Positions 21,483 to 34,618 of a stretch of 64,000 nt of DNA are shown here, in pieces (the first letter of the stretch is position 1; each line of letters opens with the position of its first letter). The DNA is from Grammothele lineata (lineage: Eukaryota; Basidiomycota; Agaricomycetes; Polyporales; Polyporaceae): the NCBI GenBank assembly GCA_002150815.3, contig NDFF03000092.1, positions 417,519 through 481,518 on the forward strand, given 5' to 3'. Under the pieces are notes generated by a model, which was not told the DNA's origin, ran no database searches, and saw nothing but the letters and a program-made list of their open reading frames with translations. A program made the position numbers and the translations under genes.

Positions 21483-23892
21483 AGTCAGCGAGAAAGATTC
21501 TGTGTTCGAACGTTGAAGGTTGAAACTTGCCAGCATTATAAGCGTTTCAGTCCCTTCGAGAAGTTGGCTGAGTTAAGAACCTCTATACAGGATGGGGCCG
21601 GTTAACGTTGAACGGCCCAGTTGGTATTGGTGATGGCGTTCTTGAACGGCAGTCGAGTTATCATATGATGACCTTCTGCACTATTTGTGGTCTGAACCGA
21701 CAAGAAGAAGGACAAAGGTGACGACAATGGTGGCTCATGACTAGACGAGTGAGTAGTCGCGAGCGATGATCGTCAGCAGCAGACCTGTGCATGTGGGACA
21801 AACTGAGTTTGCTTCGCTACTCAACGGTCCGTCTGGTTGAGTAGGAAAGGTCGAACACGGGCCGCTCAGGGTCTGGGCGTGGCGTCGATGTGGTGCAGAG
21901 GGCATTGACACGGGATCATGCGGCAGCGGTTTACCTCCTGCTCAGTGTTGCCTGAGAATGACGACGAAGGTAAGAAGTCGGTGCAAAGCCGCGACGGCGT
22001 CGCCGGCGGCAGTCTGTGACTAGCATGATGACATAAGGCGTTGATGTTGGATTTACCTTGTTGAGCGCTTCTATTGGCGCTAGTGGAAAACTCGCGCTCG
22101 CCGTTGAACCACTACTGCGGATTCTAGCGGGCTCGCCGGCTGTCTTTCGTACATCGATGACTGGATTTTTGCTGATTCATTTGTTACTCATTCTACTGTA
22201 GGTCTCTCACGAACGGGAGACCGCGCAAGCGGCTCTTGTGAAGAAGCCTCAGCCTTTACAGGGACGGCGTTCAACGGAGATAGGACAACATGGATTATCT
22301 CAACTGAAGCAGGACAAGGAACCGCGAGGCATAGATCTACGCTAAGTTGTTCCATTACCGGAAGTTTGACTAGGGGCACAGGAACCAGGGAACCATACTC
22401 GTCTTGCTTCCCTCCTCAGTGAGTCTTAGGAATTTTCAATTACTTCTCCTCTTTCGGTGCGAACCCACTACAGCCATCAACCAGCTGATTGTGTACGACA
22501 GTTTTCAGCATACATCCACACAAACATAGCCAACTGCGCGTCGCGTCGCGCCTCCTTCACCGTTCGTGGGCCGCCTTGTGTGAACGCACCTCTCTCGTTT
22601 CACCGGCGTTACTCCAGCCCCGTGGCGCGACGCCACGCGAGCGTGCTGTGCGTACAGCGCCCCGGGCCGAAGGGCGCGCACTTGCTGCTCCCCGAGCTTC
22701 GCCTATGGCCGACTCTCACTCGAAGACCGTCGGTGTCCGCGATTTTCGGTGTGGCGTCTGTTAAGCTCTTGTTGGCAGCGGCAACTTCCTCGGGAGGAGC
22801 GCCGGTCGGTACACGGCCCCGAACATTGTAGGAGTCTGTTTGGCGGCAGTTGAGGTACGGGCTCGGATCTGACGCGTGCGCTGCTTATTTCGAATCTTCA
22901 GACGGGTATGAAGAACCACAAAGCAGGCTTCACGAAAGGCGCGCTGTGCAGTTGGAGAGTCCGGCCATCAGACTCTGTCGCGTGCGCAAACATCCTCCAT
23001 CTTAGATGGACGCGGAAGTATCAGGTACCAGTTGTACAGGCCATCGGGGCTGAAACGGTCAGAATCTAGCTCTTCAGCTTATTCGCACAAGATCGGGGGC
23101 AATCTCGCCTACAGTACTGGTATCCCACATCTTCATCTTGATTGCAGGCTCGGTATCCTGCCTTTCATAGAATCTATTCGGTTAGCCGTCCTTCAACTTA
23201 CGAAAGCTCTGATTCGGCGAACGTCGCCGTGTGTTCCTCGAGATCATGATTCTGCAGGATCTTCTGCGTCGCATTCCCAAACCTCTTCCTCGCGGAACAC
23301 TGCAAAATGGGCGGCTTCTATAGCGGTGAGTCTTTGTTTTCAGTAAACACATTCTAATCGGATGTAGTGATTTGGATCTGGGAATCTAGACCACCGCCTT
23401 AGCGTACCGCAAGGACGGCGGACTCGGAGCGAGATGCGCTCGCAAGTGAAGGACCGATGTCAGCTCCGTTTCGGCGCGTAGCCCTCTCTAACAGACCACT
23501 CGCTCGTCTACATTCTCAGCCTTGAACGCTCTGACGGCTGCAACCGGGTATTGCTGTTGTACGCACGCGTCTTCCTTCCTGTGCTGCTGTGTGTATGATG
23601 ATCGCTAACGAACTTCACAAGATATGCGACATTCACTACCTTGCGTCGGTGTCGAAGCTCTGTAGGCACCAGGCTCAAACTGTTGATCACCGCGGATAAC
23701 TGACCGTCTCAGGCCCTGAGAGTCCCATCGTCGACGCGAAGCGTCTACAAACTGGCACACCTCGTCCAGGTTTTACATGATCGCGGGATGAAGAGTGTTC
23801 GTATATATGCGACAGTATGTTCCCTCCTCGTTCACTCTCATTCCACTTCATTCAAACGCACTCGCAACCAACCTCTCATACATCACAACACC
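21483..23892. other. Divergent intergenic region, 2.4 kb
   Basis: CE15 promoter at one end, and the F-box gene promoter (TATATATG near 23806) at the other. No gene, repeat or transposon remnant recognised between. Confidence 0.5.
21535..21549 (-). promoter_or_regulatory. TATA element of CE15 gene
   Basis: CTTATAAT on the minus strand about 55 nt before the CE15 start. The 15-mer ATTATAAGCGTTTCA recurs exactly at 34735-34749 upstream of the HET gene. Confidence 0.5.
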
Positions 23893-25044
23893 ATGCGTTC
23901 CATGCGTCGCCACACTCGCCGTGCCTACGCCCGCATTCAGGACCTGCCCGTCGAGCTCCTCCAAGAAGTCTTTCTTCACGCTTGCACCGACGGCGGCCGC
24001 ACAGGCTGCTCCCTCTCTACCGTATCGCACGCGTTCCGCGCCGCGGTTTATCCCGTCAGGTACAACTCGGTCTCCCTTTACGGCCTCGGCCAGATCGCAG
24101 CCTTCACCGCGCACTATCAGCGCGTCCGTGCCGCGGCCGCGGCCTCGGGTCACCCCGACGCCTATCCAAGGGTGCGCCACTTGTTCGTAATGTCGCACCG
24201 CGAGATGGCCAGGCGCAAGGTGTACGACCACGACGACACGGACGTCGACCTCGACAACGCCTTCTCCCAAATGACCCTCGGCCCTCGCTCGGGGTCGGGC
24301 TCCGGAGGGCACGGCCGCGCGAGCTCGCTCGCGCCGCTGCCCGCGCTCCTGCGGCTCGTCTCCCCCAACTTGCACACTCTGGTGCTGGAGACGCCGTACG
24401 CGCACACGACGCTCTTTGCGGGCTGCCGCCAGTTCCCCGGGCTGCGCGAGCTCACGATCGCCCGCATGCAAGGCGTGGACGTTCCGACGGTGGGCGCGCC
24501 CGCGCTTCCCGCCCAGCTCTTCCCGCGACTGGAGCGGCTGCACATCGCGATGGGCGTGCTCGACCACAGCTTGGAGCACCTCTTCTGTCACTGGACGGAG
24601 CTCGCTCCGCGCGTGGTGCAGCTCCGTATCTCTGACGCGCCCCGTCGGGTGGCCGGCGGGCTTCGGGAGACGTTCGGTGAGTGGCCTTGTTCTTTCGCCG
24701 TTGCATAGTACAGAGCAATGACGGGGCGGCCCGACGCAGGCGTGCGGCCGAGAAACTACGATCCGGTCTTTCCGAGGATGCGCTTTGTTTTGATCCAGCC
24801 GTTCCCTGTCCCACCACCGGGAAGAGCGGAGCCCCCTGCGCTAGATGCCCAGAGGCGCGAGTTGATCGGGGCAATTGCCGACCTCGGGAGACACGCGAGA
24901 CCCTCGACGGCTGTGGGGTTCCTCCCACCTAACTATGATTACGGTGCACAGCATGCGGTAGATCTCAGGAGGGGCTGGCTCGAGGGCATCTCTGGCGGTC
25001 CTGGATTCTGGTCTGGCGGTATGGACGCTAGGAGGATTCGGTAA
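23893..25044 (+). CDS. F-box protein, tandem copy 1
   Basis: Exons 23893-24676 and 24740-25044; 362 aa. The F-box spans ~15-60: IQDLPVELLQEVFLHACTDG, TGCSLSTVSHAFRAAVYPVR. Leucine-rich segments follow (VSPNLHTLVLETPYAHT; FPGLRELTIARMQG; FPRLERLHIAMGVLD), as in many fungal F-box proteins that recruit substrates to SCF ubiquitin ligases. The intron acceptor is ambiguous: 24739 (63-nt intron) or 24715 (39 nt). I prefer 24739 for length. The adjacent gene at 25631 shares the CTDGG-TG-SLS-VS-AFRAAV-PVR pattern and a second exon that starts at the same place, so the two are tandem duplicates, now diverged. Substrate unknown. Confidence 0.75.
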
Positions 25045-25630
25045 GAAGTAGACTCACGAACATAGAATTTTCCGACATATTTGCATTTATATTATTTAGA
25101 CACACTGAGTATCATTCATCCTGTATTTATTCCACACTGTAGCCCTATGCCGTCGTATTTATTATTGGGTGGTTGCATTGCCCCCTGCCCAGATAGGCAA
25201 CTCGCGCGTGCACAGCGTCACTCGACAGACGCGCACGGACCGCGGGAACTTTACCGACTCTCCGACTTGACTCCGAGCCCCGACACGCCTGCGGAGGCGG
25301 GTGGCTTCGCCTCGGACAATCAGTCCACAATCAGTCCGCGGAGCGACGGCGTGTGGGGCATGCCACTCGATAAACGCCGCCTGCAGGTAGCTTACCTCTT
25401 CCACGCATGTCCGTTCTCTGACCTTGGGCCACGAGGGCCAGCATCGACCATTATACGCGCTTTCACTGAAATCCATCCACGCGTACCAGTTCATCCACCT
25501 CTCGGGCCCTGACTCTCAGCCACTCTCAGTCTGAATCCACCTTGTCATTCAATCGAAATCTCTCAGGCTCGGTCCATTCCCGATCCTATCACCGTCTACC
25601 CCTCTCGTCCTTGACAGCTCCCCGCGACAA
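25045..25630. other. Intergenic between tandem F-box genes
   Basis: No supported gene. It includes the leader of the second copy. Confidence 0.5.
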
Positions 25631-26778
25631 ATGGAGACCCTCCCGCTCGAAACAGTCCAGCAGATCTTCGCGCTCGCGTGCACCGACGGTGGCTTCACCG
25701 GCGCCAGCCTATCCTTGGTCTCTCGCGCTTTCCGCGCTGCCGTCCGCCCTGTCCGCCTGCACAGCGTCGCGCTCCGTACCACCGACGCTGTGCCGCTTTT
25801 CCTCGATACTCTTGCTGCGGATCGTTCTGCATGCTATCGCGGAGCAGACGAGGACAGCGACAAGGAAGGAAGTGTCACCCCTGTCGTCCGACACCTCCTC
25901 CTCGTCTTCGACACCGTCATACCCCATCGAGCCCACACAAGGAGGATTGGACTCACTGCGTCTGCTGCTGGCCTGGCTCTCGGCCCTAACAGCGACTCTG
26001 AAACCGAGTCGCAAAACAGTGCCCTAGGTCGTAACAGCTCCGCACGTCGGGGCCGCGCAAACGAACAAGACATGCGCGCGCATCTCAACCGGCTGCTCGA
26101 GCTCGTCGGCCCGACGCTGGAGACGCTCGCCATCGACGAAAGGAGCGTCCCACTCGCTACGCTGGTACAATGCGAGCCGTTTCCGGTCCTACGCGAGGTC
26201 GCGATACTCCGTTCAACGAGCGTGCCACTTCCGCGTGTCCCTCCCCGCAGCGACACGGACGGCGGGGATGAGCGGCGCACTGTCTTCCCCGTTCTGAAGA
26301 ACCTTCACGTCATCACGGCAGCACCAGTCGTAGTGCAGAACGCTATGGAGACATGGACGAGGCTCGCACCGCGCCTTGCGGGGGTGCGGTTATCACATAT
26401 AGGGGCGGACAGTAAAGTGAAAGATTGGGTCGCGAAAATGGCAGGTAGGCCCCTCAAGCTGGAACCGTCGTGTGCCGTAACGCTGATCATTGACGTCTCG
26501 TATTGCCAGTGAGGGAGCGCAAGAAGAGGCCACAGCCCACGATCTGTCGGATCGCGATCGATCCCTGCCCACGGGAAGCTCTGTCCCCCGGTTTTCGATT
26601 AGATCTGGATTTTATGCGAAAGAAGTCGTCGGAGGATGTCAAGATCTTCGTTTCTGAGCCCTGCAAGCTGCAAGATTCGCGACGATGGGACGCGAACAGT
26701 CAGTGGAGAATTAGAATTGCAAAAGAGTGGGAAGACAAAATAGAGGGAGGCGAGGGGGGCTGGCCGCCCTTTGTGTGA
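25631..26778 (+). CDS. F-box protein, tandem copy 2
   Basis: Exons 25631-26444 and 26510-26778; 360 aa. The F-box is METLPLETVQQIFALACTDG then TGASLSLVSRAFRAAVRPVR. Leucine-rich stretches include VGPTLETLAIDERSVPLATL and FPVLREVAILRSTSVPLPRV. An acidic, Ser-rich loop (NSDSETESQNSALGRNSSAR) interrupts them. The intron splits VAKMA-VRERKKRPQPT in phase 1, as in the neighbour at 23893. The C-terminus is polar and ends WPPFV. It is an SCF-adaptor candidate by domain; the target is unknown. Confidence 0.75.
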
Positions 26779-28459
26779 CGCATCCGATCGTTTAGCTAGG
26801 TGTAGTACCGGGATAGCTGTATTGTACGATAACGATTGGTTAGTGTTTGAATTGCTGGGAAATAGTATGCATTGCTGTATAGTGTATGATAATGGGTGTG
26901 GATGACCGCACTGTATCACGTACGTAGAACTCAGGCCTTGTAATCTCAATCGAGACGCCAGCGACGGCAGCACCCGCACGAACCTACCGAGTGGCATGAG
27001 CTTAAGGCAGTCGAAGATCTCCTAAACTCCTACATACTGGAGACTCGGCTAGCACTTGTAAATCTCCCGATCTGAACGAGAATCGAGCAGCAGATAACAA
27101 GGAAATTTGAGATGCGGCCAGAATAGATCTGCACCAAACTTTAAATACAGGTGGCACCGTACTACTCCCAAAGCAATTCGTGTATATAGCCGGAGGCCCC
27201 CTGACGCGCGGGCCTCTACAGGCTAGAAAATTATACCACGGCGTGATGCTCCCTACTCGCCCGCTCATCCGCATTAGCTATACCGCGCTCGGCGAGTACC
27301 GGTCCCCTCAACGCCCTGCCGGTATTTTCCACACAGAAGTCCCCCGTTTTCAATCCCAGAGAAAATTCACCCGTATATAGCGCATGGACGGGTGCTCTTG
27401 TTTCGGCCACTTGGCACCCTGCGGGAGCCACGCCGAAGGGTCACCAAGGTTACGCCACGATCGCGTCCGAGGCGGCGAGAAGCCGACCGCACGTATATAA
27501 TCGTCTGAGGTACGCCGCAATAAGTGGAGTGCTGTGGGACGTATTCTTGCCCGAGGATCTTCTGAACTTCATGGTAGATCCGACACCGGGGTTGAGCTGC
27601 GGCTGAGTCCACGTCAAAAGCGTAGGGCAACGATAGACGCATGCAGGAAGAGGGGTGTCTTCAGGCTTTTGCGCCGGAGGAACGTCATCTCGGCTGGATA
27701 GAACGACGGATGTAGTCATCGCAGTTGATTGGGCGATGCTGGATTGCGCGCCCGGGCGGGTTTCCTGTCTCCACATTCGCCTTAAGAGCGGCGTGCCGTG
27801 CCTGCTGGAACTGGATGTAATGACAGAACGTACGTGCTCTTCACGCCAAACCAGTACACCGTAGGCGCGTCGCTGATTATGCGCCGTGTGATGAGGGTTG
27901 ATGACAGAGAAGGGCCCAAAGCCACCCCACTCCATCAAGTTGCTCTTTGTTGTGGTATTTGAAGTTGCTGACGATATTATGTGGTGGCATAGCTTCGACG
28001 AAGTCGCCATAGAGTCAGCAAGGCGGTCGTATGGATTGCGAGGGAGTAGATGCGAAACCATCAAGCACCGGGGGCTGTGCTCCGCAGTCTGAGTAAAGGC
28101 GCGACATCCTGCGTGTCGGGCGTGAATGGCTGGGAAAGAGGAGGCGAATTGAGCTTAGGCGTGGTGGAGGAAGGACGGAAACTCTGACGAGACTCGATGC
28201 GTCCGACGTGGCCGGGACGGACGCCACGAAGGCGCCGTTCTCTGATTAGATTAGACGAGCGCAGAGATTAGATCATCTCCGGAAGTTTGGATCATTCAGT
28301 CTGCCGGCCACTTCGCGGCTCGCCCCTTGACCTCGACCGCCATCTGGCCGCATTTCAAGCTCTCCGCGGGCGGGTGATTGGCTCCAAAAACTCATATAAG
28401 AGTTGCGGTCTCCTCAGAGCCCATCTACTAACGTACCTTGCACGCCTCAGAGCCACATC
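26779..28459. other. Intergenic, no supported gene
   Basis: A 204-codon minus-strand frame (27450-28064) has no family motif and I do not call it. The last 70 bp hold the DAHP synthase promoter. Confidence 0.5.
28395..28400 (+). promoter_or_regulatory. TATA box of DAHP synthase gene
   Basis: TATAAG in CTCATATAAGAG, 65 nt before the start codon. Confidence 0.5.
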
Positions 28460-30906
28460 ATGAGCGGGACCAGCGACACTTGGTCTCCCCCTTCTTGGCG
28501 GCGCAAGCCCGCCGCTCAGGTGAGTCACTTCTAGCACATTCATTGACTCACATAACTTACCTGTACTATCCCCCGTTTCCAGGCCGTCGAGTACCCCGAT
28601 CCCGAGCAGCTAGAGAAGTGGAGTCGGAGAATCCTTGATTTATTCCATACCGTCTGATCTGTCGTTATAGAGTCCTTGCGAAAATCAAGACATTGCCACC
28701 TTTAGTGTCTCCTTCTGAGGTGGGTAATGATGTCAGGCCGCATCCGATAACCCTACTAATATCTTGGCTAAATGCTAGATCGAGCGGCTCCGCACGCAGC
28801 TGAGCCAAGTGCAGAAGAACCAGGCATTCCTCCTCCATGCGGGGGATTGCGCTGAGAGTTTTGACGCTTGTACTCATGTGAGCTCGCTTGAGGCTGAGAA
28901 GCACTGCGGCTTAACATCCCCGTTCAGGAAAATATTGCCAACAAGATTGGACTCATCCTTTCCTTCTCCTTGGTCGTCGTCTGGGGAACCAGGCTACCCA
29001 TCGTGAGTGAGCCGGGCATGGAGGCTAACTTTGCGTTACTCACAAACTTACCTTAGGTGAGAATAGGGCGCATCGCTGGACAGTACGCGAAGCCCAGAAG
29101 CAGCCCGACCGAGAAGGTCGGGGACCGAGTCGTCATGAGCTTCCGGTACGCCTCCCTTTCTGCCCTCACTCGTGAGACGGCTTACAGACCAACGCATCCA
29201 GAGGAGACAACGTCAACGGGTGAGGCGCTATCCGCGCTCCGCCGCCTGTCCGTACCTGTCCACTCACATTCGTTCCGCAGCCTCGACCCGGACGACCGTA
29301 TCCCCGACCCAAACAGGATGCTCAGGTACGTTCCCCATACGTAGACAGCCTTCTCTCTCATCACTCATCGTACCACACAACAGCGCCTACTTCCACTCTA
29401 CCACGACGCTGAACCACGTTCGCAGTCTCCTAACCTCCGGTTTCGCATCTCTGCACCACCCCAAGGACTGGTCGCTCTCCCACGTGCGCTCTCCGGCACT
29501 GCGGTGAGTGTCCGACCAAACAGCGCTGTACGCCGTCCTCCGGCGTTCCCCCGCGCTCTTCGGATCGAACGCGCCTCTCACACTGCCCCGCCCCACAGAA
29601 AGGAGTTCGAGCGGATTACAGAAGGCCTGTCCGACGCGCTCGAGTTCACGCGCACGATCGGGATCGGAAAGGACATCGTCAGCTACGAGCAGGGCGGCGG
29701 ACGCGGCGCCCTCGGCGAGGTTGACTTCTACACCAGGTCCGTCCGTCCGCCCTTCCCCCGCGCGCCTTGGAAGCTGCGCTCTGAACCCGTCACACACACG
29801 TTCATGCTAACCGCGCGCACGCCATGCCTGCATGGGGCGTTGACAGCCACGAGGGCCTCATGCTCGACTATGAGGAGGCGATGACGCGCGCGTTCCCGAT
29901 CCCGTCCTCGCTCTCGTCATTCTCTCGCGATGGCTCGCGCTCGCCTCCGGAGCGGGTGTACTACAACACATCGGCGCACTTCCTCTGGATTGGAGACCGG
30001 ACGCGCCAGCTTGACGGCGCGCACGTCGAGTACTTCCGTGGGATCCGGAACCCGATTGGGGTCAAGGTTGGTCCGACGATGAAGGCGGACGAGCTCGTAA
30101 GGATGCTTGAGAGTGAGTGTATACGTGTGGGACATGGGCCCGTTTCTCAATCTGTATTTGGGATAGTCGTCAACCCCGACCGGGAGAGGGGAAGGGTGAC
30201 CTTGATCACTCGCTACGGAGCGGGCAAGGTGCGAACCTCTCGTGTCTTACTCTTCTATAGACCGCTCACATACGATGTAGGTCGAGGACCACCTACCGGG
30301 TCACATCAAAGCTGTCCAGGAGTCGGGGCACCCCGTCATCTGGATCTGCGACCCCATGCATGGCAAGTAAGTGCATCTCCCTCGGCTGTACTCGACGATT
30401 CACTCACTCGCACGCCCCCGCAGCACCTTGACGTCCTCATCCGGCCTCAAGACGCGCAACTTCGGCACGATCATCAGCGAACTCACCTCATGCATTCGCG
30501 TACACGCCGAAACCGGCTCAGTCCTGAACGGTGTCAGCCTCGAGTTCACGGGCGAGATCGCGGACGACGGCTTCAGCGTGACGGAGTGCCTAGGCGGCAG
30601 CATGGGCCTGAGCGAAGATCAGCTGCCGCTGAGGTACCAGGTGCGTGTGTGAGTGCCGTTGTGGGTGCGTGATAGATTCTGATCGGGGTGGCTCGGCTTT
30701 AATAGTCTTTCTGCGATCCGAGGCTGAACTTCGAGCAGTCGCTTGGTATGCTTCCGTCTGCATTCTGGGCAATCCGAGATCTAACGGTCAGGAAATCTTT
30801 CTCAGATGTTGCGTTCCTCATCTCGGATAACTTCAAGAAACAGCGTACAGGCTCGAAGAAATCGTACGGTGACGTGCTCTACTCTGAGCTCGGAGGGAAC
30901 AAGTAG
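28460..30906 (+). CDS. Class II 3-deoxy-7-phosphoheptulonate (DAHP) synthase
   Basis: Sixteen exons: 28460-28519, 28583-28617, 28671-28719, 28779-28877, 28928-29002, 29057-29145, 29202-29219, 29281-29325, 29384-29503, 29599-29736, 29847-30112, 30167-30228, 30281-30366, 30424-30640, 30706-30745, 30806-30906; exactly 500 codons with stop. It condenses phosphoenolpyruvate with erythrose 4-phosphate, the first shikimate-pathway step. Class II marks: [35 protein letters not shown] block, [60 protein letters not shown] and CDPRLN. The metal ligands (Cys of GDCAESF, His of PMHG, Glu of LEFTGE, Asp of CDPR) are all present. Exon 7 is only 18 nt. The gene looks intact and under constraint. Confidence 0.93.
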
Positions 30907-31193
30907 TAGGTGATGCTGTTGTCGAGGAAGTTGCCTGTCTCGTAGACCATGTATAACCACATGTACCATCAAACGGACGATGTACATTTTTCTTGCTATT
31001 ACGCATGCTTTCAACTTTACGTGTGATGTTCTCGCGATGATGCTGCCTGGTCGAAAAGTTCAAAGGCCGTAGATTAGATAAGATGCCAGATCCGATCGTA
31101 ATCTGCCTACCCAGCAGCCGACACCGTGTCTTCTCGAAACCGCACGCTCTTAGTTCCTCCTTCCACTTCTTGTTGACCTCCTAAGTACCTACT

Positions 31194-32111
31194 ATGGCCA
31201 GCACAGAACAAGAACCTTCCACCAGCGAGGCCATCGCGCCCAAGCAGGTGCTCTACTGCCAAGGTCCACCTCCTCGTCCCCTCGTCGTCGCACACGAAGC
31301 TAACCGATCGCGCACGACTCGGTAGTGTGCACGTTCCCCGTGGAGTACTGCGAGTTCGGCTCGAGCATCACACGCTGCAAGGAATGGCTGAAGGAAGAGC
31401 ATCCCGCGGAGTATGATAAGTTCTACTCGGAAGGTACGTTCGCTTTCGTCCTCGTCCTCGTCCTTCAGCTCTTGCGACGGGCGACGGATGGTGCGTGCGG
31501 AATGGCGAACGTTGACGCGGTGTGGGGAATGCAGAGGCTCTGCAGTCGAAGATTGGGACGTTGAGTCTGGCGGCACAGGAGAAGCTGGAGAAGGATACCG
31601 CGAAGAAGGAAGCGAAAGCGGAGGCAAAGGCGGACGCTGCTCTCAAGAAGAAGATGGTACGTCCCTCCCAGTTCTCAGTTGAGAAGTGAGCTAATTAATG
31701 ACTTCGATAGGAATCACGAGTGCGTTCCCTTCGATGTGTTTGGCGGCCGTGAGCGTACTGAGGTGATGAGCAGGTCACGATCAAGCGGATAGAGCGAAAC
31801 AAGCGGAAGCACGTCACTGCGGTACATGGACTCGAAGCATTCGGTGCGTTTGCATTTTCTTTGGGTGTAGATGTATCCCTCATCGTGGCTTGTGTGAAGG
31901 CGTCGACTTAAAGAAGGCTGCAAAGTTCTTCGCACAGAAGTTCGCGACCGGCTCGTCCGTTACGAAAAACCCACAGGGGCTGGACGAGATCGTCGTGCAG
32001 GGAGACGTCAGCGCGGACATTGTGGAGATGATCGAAGAGGGCGTCGGACTACTCAAAGGTGTACCAAGAGACAACATCGTCGAGGTAGAGGAGAAGTCGA
32101 AGAAGGGCTGA
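31194..32111 (+). CDS. TMA22: Density-regulated protein homologue (DENR/Tma22)
   Basis: Six exons: 31194-31263, 31326-31433, 31535-31656, 31711-31719, 31774-31843, 31900-32111; 196 aa, the usual length. DENR pairs with MCT-1/Tma20 and acts on the 40S ribosome in recycling and re-initiation. The N-terminal zinc-ribbon-like part has VLYCQVCTFPVEYCEF with Cys pairs; KEEHPAEYDKFY follows; then a Lys/Ala helix; then an SUI1 domain: VTIKRIERNKRKHVTAVHGL, GVDLKKAAKFFAQKFATGSS, IVVQGDVSADIVEMI. Exon 4 is a 9-nt microexon (Glu-Ser-Arg) between the helix and the SUI1 domain. Neighbouring DAHP synthase is another housekeeping gene on the same strand, 287 bp upstream. Confidence 0.93.
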
Positions 32112-32471
32112 GGGACTCTGATGAAAAGGAACGAGCGACATGTTGTAAGATCAATTGGTATGGAGTTCGTTCTCTTGCTGGCTCGCGATCCAAACTGATG
32201 CTGGCGACCGTTAGTAAACTACCTAAACGCATTGGATCACATATGAAGTATCGTTGGCGTCGACGAGCTCAAAATGCTCCTGTGGGCCACGAAAGATGAA
32301 ATACAGAGTGGGGACATTCGAAAGCTTTTACAACTACTTTGCGACTGTTCCTACAACTGACTACGGGAGGCCAGAACAAACTAACATACTTCAGTGTCTT
32401 TTCAGCGCCAGCTAGCCATCTAGCGAGGCCGAGTCCTCAATGCCAAAACCCGGAGATGCGAACGTCCAACC
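32112..32471. other. Convergent intergenic region
   Basis: Between the DENR and HET stop codons; nothing recognised. Confidence 0.5.
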
Positions 32472-34618
32472 TCAATCCGAAGACACGGGAGATTCCGACA
32501 GTACGCGAGACACGGGCTCCCCAGCCACTTGCGGCGGGTCCTGAAAAGGGGTCTCCTGCACCAACGTGTCCTCTGTGACATGCTCGTCCTGCATTGGCAC
32601 AGGCGGTCCACCGTCGGACTCTATCCCGGGCAACTCCAGCGTCAACGTGCGCTTCCGGTTCCGCGTCTGGCCCTCACCACGGCGCCCCGCTGGCGGAAGT
32701 ACCACGCCCGCCTTCTCCTTCAGTTCCGTCCACATCCGTCCTTCCAGTTCGACGTGTACGAGTAACGTCATGTTCGGCGCGAGCCTGCTCCAGGTGAATG
32801 ACAGCTTCAACGTCCGCTCCGCATCCCCGAAGTCCTTCGTCATCCCGGGCCATTCGGTGACGTGGTCCTCCGCGCAAACGTGTTCGACGTCCGTCGTGGA
32901 GCGCCAGTTGTCCACGAAAAGGGGCATCGCGCGCGCCCAGTGCACGGGATGCAGGGGGTTTGCCTTGCTCTCTCCCGTACCGTCAGGCCCGCGATCACAC
33001 GTGCCAAGGACGAGCCGGAACGCCTCCTTCACATTCACGTCTTCAAACGTGACGGTCGCGACGAGCGGAGCTCCCTCTGTGGTCGGACGCGAGCGAATCG
33101 AAGGTGCGCACACCTCCATACCAAGCGCGTCAAGTCGCCCTATGAGCCAGTGGGGGATACGGAAGGGCGGTGCGGGGAGAAAGCAGTTGAGCGGGTAGCA
33201 TAAGCTCAACCGCTCGTCCTTCTTCGCTCCAGGCGGGCCTTCCGCAATGAAGATGTCGCGCCACTCCGCGGTGACGCGCTGGCCATTGAACGTGAGGTTG
33301 TAGAAGTCGGCTCCGAGGGAGACAAGGCGGACGTAGGAGAGGACGCCGTTCGCGCGACGGAAGCCGTACCCGACGTGGTACTTGATACGACTCGGGTCCT
33401 GCATCGCGATGTTGGAGGGGTGCAGGCAAAGGCCGACGTGTTCCCTTCCGGTGTCGCAGAGGAGGACGGCGACGGTGATTCCTTGCGACTCGATGACGGG
33501 TAGCCGGCACGCGACACCGTAGCTCGTGGCTTGGAGCGTGGGTAGCTCGAGCTTCCCGAAAGGTCCTTGCGTTCTACGCTCACTGTCTTCAGGCTCGCTC
33601 TGACACATATGTCAGATAGACATAAAGTTGCGCTATCAGATATGTCACTCACATGTTCCGGTTTCCACTGCCACTTCAGATACGGCTGCAAGGGCAACGT
33701 CGCGTTGGGAGAGAAGCGCAATGTCCTGCCGCCGAACGGCTTCGTGAAGTTCTGCGGGGAATTCGCGAGTAGGTATACATGGTTCTTTGACGTTGTGTTG
33801 AAGAACCTGTAGATCTCGCCGATCGTCATAGGCTCTAACGTCTCCGTGCTCCACCTCCCCCACGCAAAGATTGTCGTGTCGAGAAGTTGCTTCATGATTT
33901 CCAGCTGCAGTCGATGGAACGCCTGTCTGCCCTCACCGTAGATCGTCGGCATATTCACGTTGAATAGACCCATGAGGCAGTACGCCTCGTCCTCGATGCG
34001 CGTCGTGCGCCGGTGCGCGGCCCATGACATACGCTGTGCGACGCTCGTGGCAGCGAAATGGGACTCGCGAGTGAGCACCTGCCGCCGGATGCCGGTGATT
34101 TTCTCGAGAAGAGGGGCGAGCGTGAGCTTGTCTCCAAGTAGCGTCCAGTTATTAGCGAGGAAGATTACTTGTATGGGCGCGATAAGCTCCTGGAGCGTCC
34201 AACCGCGAGTATGCCAGCGAGCACTACGGAAAGCGGAGCCCGCCGCGTCGAGTGGCTCGCCGGGAGGCACATCGTGGAGGTAGGCGTAACAGGCTTCGGC
34301 ACAAGAATACCAGCGGAACATGGACTTGATCGCCTCCGAGAGCTCGGTACTGCTCGTCTTGTCGATACAGCACGTATCGATCCAGATCCAGTCATACCCA
34401 TGTTCTTCGGCTATGAGACAACATTGACGAATCTTGTGCGAGACGTGATCGCGTGGATTGCTTCCAGTGTTAAGACAGTGTCTCCTGATGGCGTCTACGT
34501 CTTGAAATGACTGCTCGTCGGATCTCCATGTGTGCGAAAGGACCGCGTAGCCGCCAGTAACAGCGTCTGGAGAGGGGAAGAAATGTTGTTCGGCACGATC
34601 TGTGCTTAGAAGCCACAT
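32472..34618 (-). CDS. HET-domain (heterokaryon incompatibility-type) protein
   Basis: Exons (minus) 33653-34618 and 32472-33599, one 53-nt phase-0 intron; 697 aa. The N-terminus is the standard MWLLSTDRAEQHFF start. HET domain ~22-185: YAVLSHTWRSDEQSFQDV, YDWIWIDTCCIDKTSSTELS, SMFRWYSCAEACYAYLHDV, ARWHTRGWTLQELIAP. HAATSVAQRMSWAAHR-like and IEDEAYCLMGLFNVNMPTIY complete the HET-associated core. HET proteins trigger cell death when unlike fungal cells fuse, or in response to bacteria. The ~400-residue C-terminal part has no NACHT, WD40 or ankyrin repeat I can see. A probable 5'UTR intron ends just before the start codon. Intact. Confidence 0.9.

Noticed and set aside
27450..28064. 204-codon minus-strand open frame
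   Set aside because: No family motif, composition unlike neighbouring genes, no promoter element. Not called.
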